From assembly GCA_030536195.1 (NCBI GenBank), contig JAUNQL010000011.1:1-15575 (forward strand): a stretch of DNA of 15,575 nt, given 5' to 3'. Of the stretch, positions 13,469-15,575 are shown piece by piece. Source of the DNA: Clostridia bacterium. Lineage in GTDB: Bacteria > Bacillota > Clostridia > Oscillospirales > Acutalibacteraceae. The number at the start of each line of letters is the position of its first letter. Positions within the stretch are counted from its first letter, which is position 1. The position numbers were made by a program, and so were the translations under genes. The notes under the pieces were generated by a model. The model saw only the letters and a program-made list of their open reading frames with translations. It searched no databases and had not been told where the DNA came from.

Positions 13469-13582
13469 ACAACAAAGAAGGACCATTCCGTTCTCACCTA
13501 TGTCTTATGGCTCATGGGTCAATAGTATCAAAGGATAGTATTGCGTGGACGGAGTATCTGTGTCCACGCTTTTATTATTTTT
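13469..13582 (+). promoter_or_regulatory. Ribosomal protein L20-type attenuator leader
   Basis: The leader between promoter and infC contains a terminator (13543-13582) and an upstream segment ATTCCGTTC (13485-13493). That segment can pair with GGACGGAGT (13547-13555), which overlaps the 5' arm of the terminator, so the two structures are mutually exclusive. A further hairpin, ACCTATG/CATGGGT (13496-13502 with 13513-13519), sits between them. In Bacillus subtilis L20 represses this same operon by promoting premature termination in the leader (Rfam L20_leader). Position and layout fit that class; I cannot confirm the covariance match. Confidence 0.7.
13543..13582 (+). terminator. Leader terminator (attenuator) before infC
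   Basis: GCGTGGAC and GTCCACGC form an 8-bp stem (13543-13550 with 13562-13569), followed by TTTTATTATTTTT. It lies wholly upstream of the infC ribosome binding site, so it can control the operon by premature termination. Confidence 0.82.
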
Positions 13583-13592
13583 ATGGAGGTGC

Positions 13593-14123
13593 ATGAACAT
13601 AGGCACAAAGAACCAGGAAGTTCTTATTAATGAAGAAATCAAAGCAAAAGAGCTTCGCGTTGTAACAGATGACGGCGAGCAGCTTGGTATCATGTCTTTA
13701 AAGGATGCTTTACAATCAGCAGCACAGAAGGACTTGGACCTTGTACTTATTGCTCCACAAGCACAGCCACCTGTTGCAAAAATCATGGATTATGGCAAGT
13801 ATCGTTTCGAACAGCAGAAGCGTGAAAAGGAAGCCAAGAAGAATCAAAAGGTTATCGAAGTTAAGGAGACAAGACTCTCACTTAAGATCGATACTCATGA
13901 CTTTGAGACTAAGGTAAATCAGACAGTTAAGTTCTTGAAGGCCGGTCACAAGGTAAAGGTTTCTATTCGTTTCAGAGGTCGTGAGATGGCTCACCCAGAG
14001 AACGGTCTCGTTACCATGGAGAAGTTTGCAGAAGCATGTGCCGAATACTGTACTGTTGAAAAGGCTGCAAAGCTGGAAGGCAGACAGATGCTAATGTTCC
14101 TTGCACCACTCAAAACTAAGTAA
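13593..14123 (+). CDS. infC: Translation initiation factor IF-3
   Basis: Binds the 30S subunit, blocks early 50S joining and checks start-codon pairing. The 176-aa protein shows the N-domain (LINEEIKAKELRVV, then PVAKIMDYGKYRFEQQKREK at the linker) and the C-domain (ETRLSLKIDTHDFETKVNQ, KVKVSIRFRGREMAHPENG). The start is placed at ATG 13593, but GGAGG is only three bases upstream. The ATA two codons later (13599) has the ideal nine-base spacing. IF-3 genes in other bacteria use rare starts for autoregulation, so ATA deserves thought. An in-frame upstream start at 13545 lies in the terminator hairpin and is not credible. It is the first gene of the infC-rpmI-rplT operon. Confidence 0.96.
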   Translation: MNIGTKNQEVLINEEIKAKELRVVTDDGEQLGIMSLKDALQSAAQKDLDLVLIAPQAQPPVAKIMDYGKYRFEQQKREKEAKKNQKVIEVKETRLSLKIDTHDFETKVNQTVKFLKAGHKVKVSIRFRGREMAHPENGLVTMEKFAEACAEYCTVEKAAKLEGRQMLMFLAPLKTK

Positions 14124-14147
14124 TTAATTTCAAGGAGGACATATATT

Positions 14148-14348
14148 ATGCCAAAAATCAAGTCACATTCAGGCGCTAAGAAGCGTATCAAAGTTTCTAA
14201 GAATGGTAAAGCTAAGCTTAATCACGCTTACAAATCACATATCCTTACAAAGAAGAGCACAAAGCGTAAGAGAAACCTTCGTAAGTCTTTCGTAGCTGAT
14301 TCAACAAATGCTAAGAAGATCAAGAAAATGGTACCTTACAAGTATTAA
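14148..14348 (+). CDS. rpmI: 50S ribosomal protein L35
   Basis: Small basic large-subunit protein of 66 aa. The sequence shows PKIKSHSGAKKRIKVSKNGK near the start, HAYKSHILTKKSTKRKRNLR in the middle and IKKMVPYKY at the end, all standard for L35. AAGGAGGA lies about nine bases before the ATG. It sits 24 bases after infC and 20 bases before rplT, in the conserved order. Its expression is expected to follow the leader attenuator. Confidence 0.98.
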   Translation: MPKIKSHSGAKKRIKVSKNGKAKLNHAYKSHILTKKSTKRKRNLRKSFVADSTNAKKIKKMVPYKY

Positions 14349-14368
14349 TTTAGAGGAGGATATGAACA

Positions 14369-14728
14369 ATGGCTAGAGTAAAAGGCGCTATGATGACAAG
14401 AAAGCGCAGAAATAAAACACTTAAGATGGCAAAGGGCTACTATGGCTCAAAGCACGCTTTATTTAAGACAGCTAAGCAGGCTGTTATGAAGAGCGGTAAC
14501 TATGCTTACATCGGCAGAAAGCAGAAGAAGAGAGATTTCCGTCGTCTTTGGATTACAAGAATCTCTGCTGCTTGCAAGATGAACGGCATGAACTACTCAA
14601 CATTCATCAACGGTCTCAAGAAGGCTGGCATCGACCTCAACAGAAAGATGCTCTCTGAGATCGCTATCGCTGACCCGGCTGCATTCACAGCTCTTTGTGA
14701 TCAGGCAAAGGCAGCTCTTGCAAAATAA
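14369..14728 (+). CDS. rplT: 50S ribosomal protein L20
   Basis: Binds 23S rRNA early in large-subunit assembly and is the feedback regulator of this operon in known Bacillota and E. coli. At 119 aa it has the usual length. Signatures are MARVKGAMMTRKRRNKTLK, AKGYYGSKHALFKTAKQAV, YIGRKQKKRDFRRLWITRI and the helical C-domain with INGLKKAGIDLNRKMLSEIA. The C-domain is the part known to bind both rRNA and its own leader. AGAGGAGGA precedes the ATG by about nine bases. A GC-rich hairpin with a T-tract follows nine bases after the stop. Confidence 0.98.
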   Translation: MARVKGAMMTRKRRNKTLKMAKGYYGSKHALFKTAKQAVMKSGNYAYIGRKQKKRDFRRLWITRISAACKMNGMNYSTFINGLKKAGIDLNRKMLSEIAIADPAAFTALCDQAKAALAK

Positions 14729-14737
14729 TTGAAGACT

Positions 14738-14783
14738 ACACGCCCGTACGCATCCGCGTACGCGGGCGTGTCTTTTGCTTTTT
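14738..14783 (+). terminator. Terminator after rplT
   Basis: A long GC-rich hairpin covers 14738-14771. ACACGCCCG pairs with CGGGCGTGT, TACGC pairs with GCGTA, the loop is ATCC, and an extra CG bulges on the 3' side. It is followed by CTTTTGCTTTTT. The next gene starts 11 bases after the T-tract with no room for its own promoter, so termination is probably partial. Confidence 0.85.
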
Positions 14784-14794
14784 AGAGGTATTTT

Positions 14795-15575
14795 ATGGAG
14801 TCAATTACAAGCTTACAAAATCCAAAAGTTAAAGCATACAAGGAACTCGTTTCCTCCGCCAAAGAGCGTAGGGAACAGGGTCTTTTTGTGCTTGAGGGGC
14901 TCCGTCTCGTTTTGGATGTAATGCGCAGTGGACTCACAATTAAAGAGCTCTATTTTACTAAGGTATTATATAATAATAATACTAGTGATATAGATGAACT
15001 CATATCTCTTTCAGACGAGAGCTATGAGATTAGCGACAGCGTCGCAGAAAAGATGTCTGATACAAAGAACCCACAGGGTATCTTTGCAGTTGTTGCAAAG
15101 AACGATTGCAACAATGAAATTGATGGAGCGGGTAAATATATCCTGCTCGAGAACGTACAGGACCCTGCAAATTTGGGCGCTATAAGCCGTACAGCCGAAG
15201 CGCTTGGAATTACAGGATTAGTTGTCTCCGGTGGTTGTGATGTCTATAGTCCAAAGGCGTTACGTGCATCTATGGGCGCATTGCTCAGGATTCCCGTAAT
15301 AGAGACAGATAACGTAAGGCAGACAATTGAAGATGCTCAAAAGAAGGGTATTAAGACATATGCTTCAACTCCACGTGAGGATGCACAGGACATCACTAAA
15401 GTTGACTTTAGTGGTGGTGTAATCGTGGTAGTAGGAAACGAAGCGAACGGTGTAACCCAGAGCACTATGGATAGTTGTAAGAATAGTATTACGATAGAGA
15501 TGACAGGCAGAGCGGAGTCACTTAATGCGGGAGCAGCAGCTTCCATTATTATGTGGGAAATGGTGAAGCCTATAA
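14795..15575 (+). CDS. SpoU/TrmH-family RNA 2'-O-methyltransferase, 3' end outside the window
   Basis: SPOUT-fold enzyme that methylates ribose 2'-OH in rRNA or tRNA; RlmB or TrmH-like, exact target not decidable here. The first 100 residues match the SpoU substrate-binding domain (NPKVKAYKELVSSAKER, LFVLEGLRLVLDVMRSG). Catalytic-domain motif 1 is LENVQDPANLGAISRTAEAL, motif 2 VVVGNEANGVT and motif 3 ESLNAGAAASIIMWEM, which form the trefoil-knot SAM site. 260 codons are present and the frame is open at the window edge; motif 3 normally lies close to the C-terminus, so only a few residues are missing. AGAGG lies seven bases before the ATG. In clostridia this gene often follows infC-rpmI-rplT and precedes pheST, which may lie beyond the edge. 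Confidence 0.93.
   Translation, partial: MESITSLQNPKVKAYKELVSSAKERREQGLFVLEGLRLVLDVMRSGLTIKELYFTKVLYNNNTSDIDELISLSDESYEISDSVAEKMSDTKNPQGIFAVVAKNDCNNEIDGAGKYILLENVQDPANLGAISRTAEALGITGLVVSGGCDVYSPKALRASMGALLRIPVIETDNVRQTIEDAQKKGIKTYASTPREDAQDITKVDFSGGVIVVVGNEANGVTQSTMDSCKNSITIEMTGRAESLNAGAAASIIMWEMVKPI

Noticed and set aside
14960..14995. Short TAATAATAATAC repeat in the SpoU methyltransferase gene
   Set aside because: It is a brief in-frame run encoding three asparagines in a linker between domains; too short to call a functional repeat.

Overview
The window reads as a compact stretch of housekeeping chromosome from a low-to-mid GC member of the Bacillota, most likely class Clostridia. The signs are strong AGGAGG-type ribosome binding sites, TTG starts behind perfect Shine-Dalgarno sequences, a Soj/Spo0J-type ParABS locus with the Bacillota parS sequence, a homodimeric GlyRS, a LexA-type SOS repressor, and an infC-rpmI-rplT operon with an attenuator-like leader. 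Genus cannot be fixed from the sequence. I see no phage, insertion sequence, CRISPR array, toxin-antitoxin pair or defence cassette, and no gene-free stretch over 300 bases.

Positions 1-7016 hold a minus-strand run in the order of transcription mnmE, mnmG, rsmG, parA, parB, serS. mnmE and mnmG make the tRNA wobble-uridine modification enzyme, rsmG methylates 16S rRNA, and parA/parB segregate the chromosome origin. Two perfect 16-bp parS sites lie inside this run, one in the rsmG-parA gap and one inside the mnmG coding sequence. A third, degenerate copy lies inside parB. The dnaA-rpmH-rnpA-yidC-jag block that often precedes mnmE in this phylum is absent; a divergent glyS-cysK pair sits there instead. 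mnmE carries an apparent one-base deletion that splits it into two frames.

Positions 7088-9575 hold glyS and cysK, which overlap by one base, followed by a bidirectional terminator shared with lexA. lexA (minus) faces away from a gene for an unknown membrane-anchored extracytoplasmic protein. Up to three LexA-operator-like sites lie in the divergent control region. The unknown gene is followed closely by a metal-dependent cyclase-family hydrolase.

Positions 12126-13404 hold a strong terminator and then, on the minus strand, tRNA-Gly(GCC), a MOSC-domain protein and a small two-helix membrane protein with a PH-like tail. From 13434 the translation operon infC-rpmI-rplT runs on the plus strand behind a leader that can fold into a terminator or a competing antiterminator. 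A terminator-like hairpin then precedes an SpoU-family rRNA/tRNA methyltransferase gene that runs off the window.

Nothing here is a clear new biological system. The points most worth a second look are the parS site that doubles as a terminator, the mnmE frameshift, the lexA control region with its unknown divergent gene, the attenuator in front of infC, and a SerRS with archaeal-like signatures.
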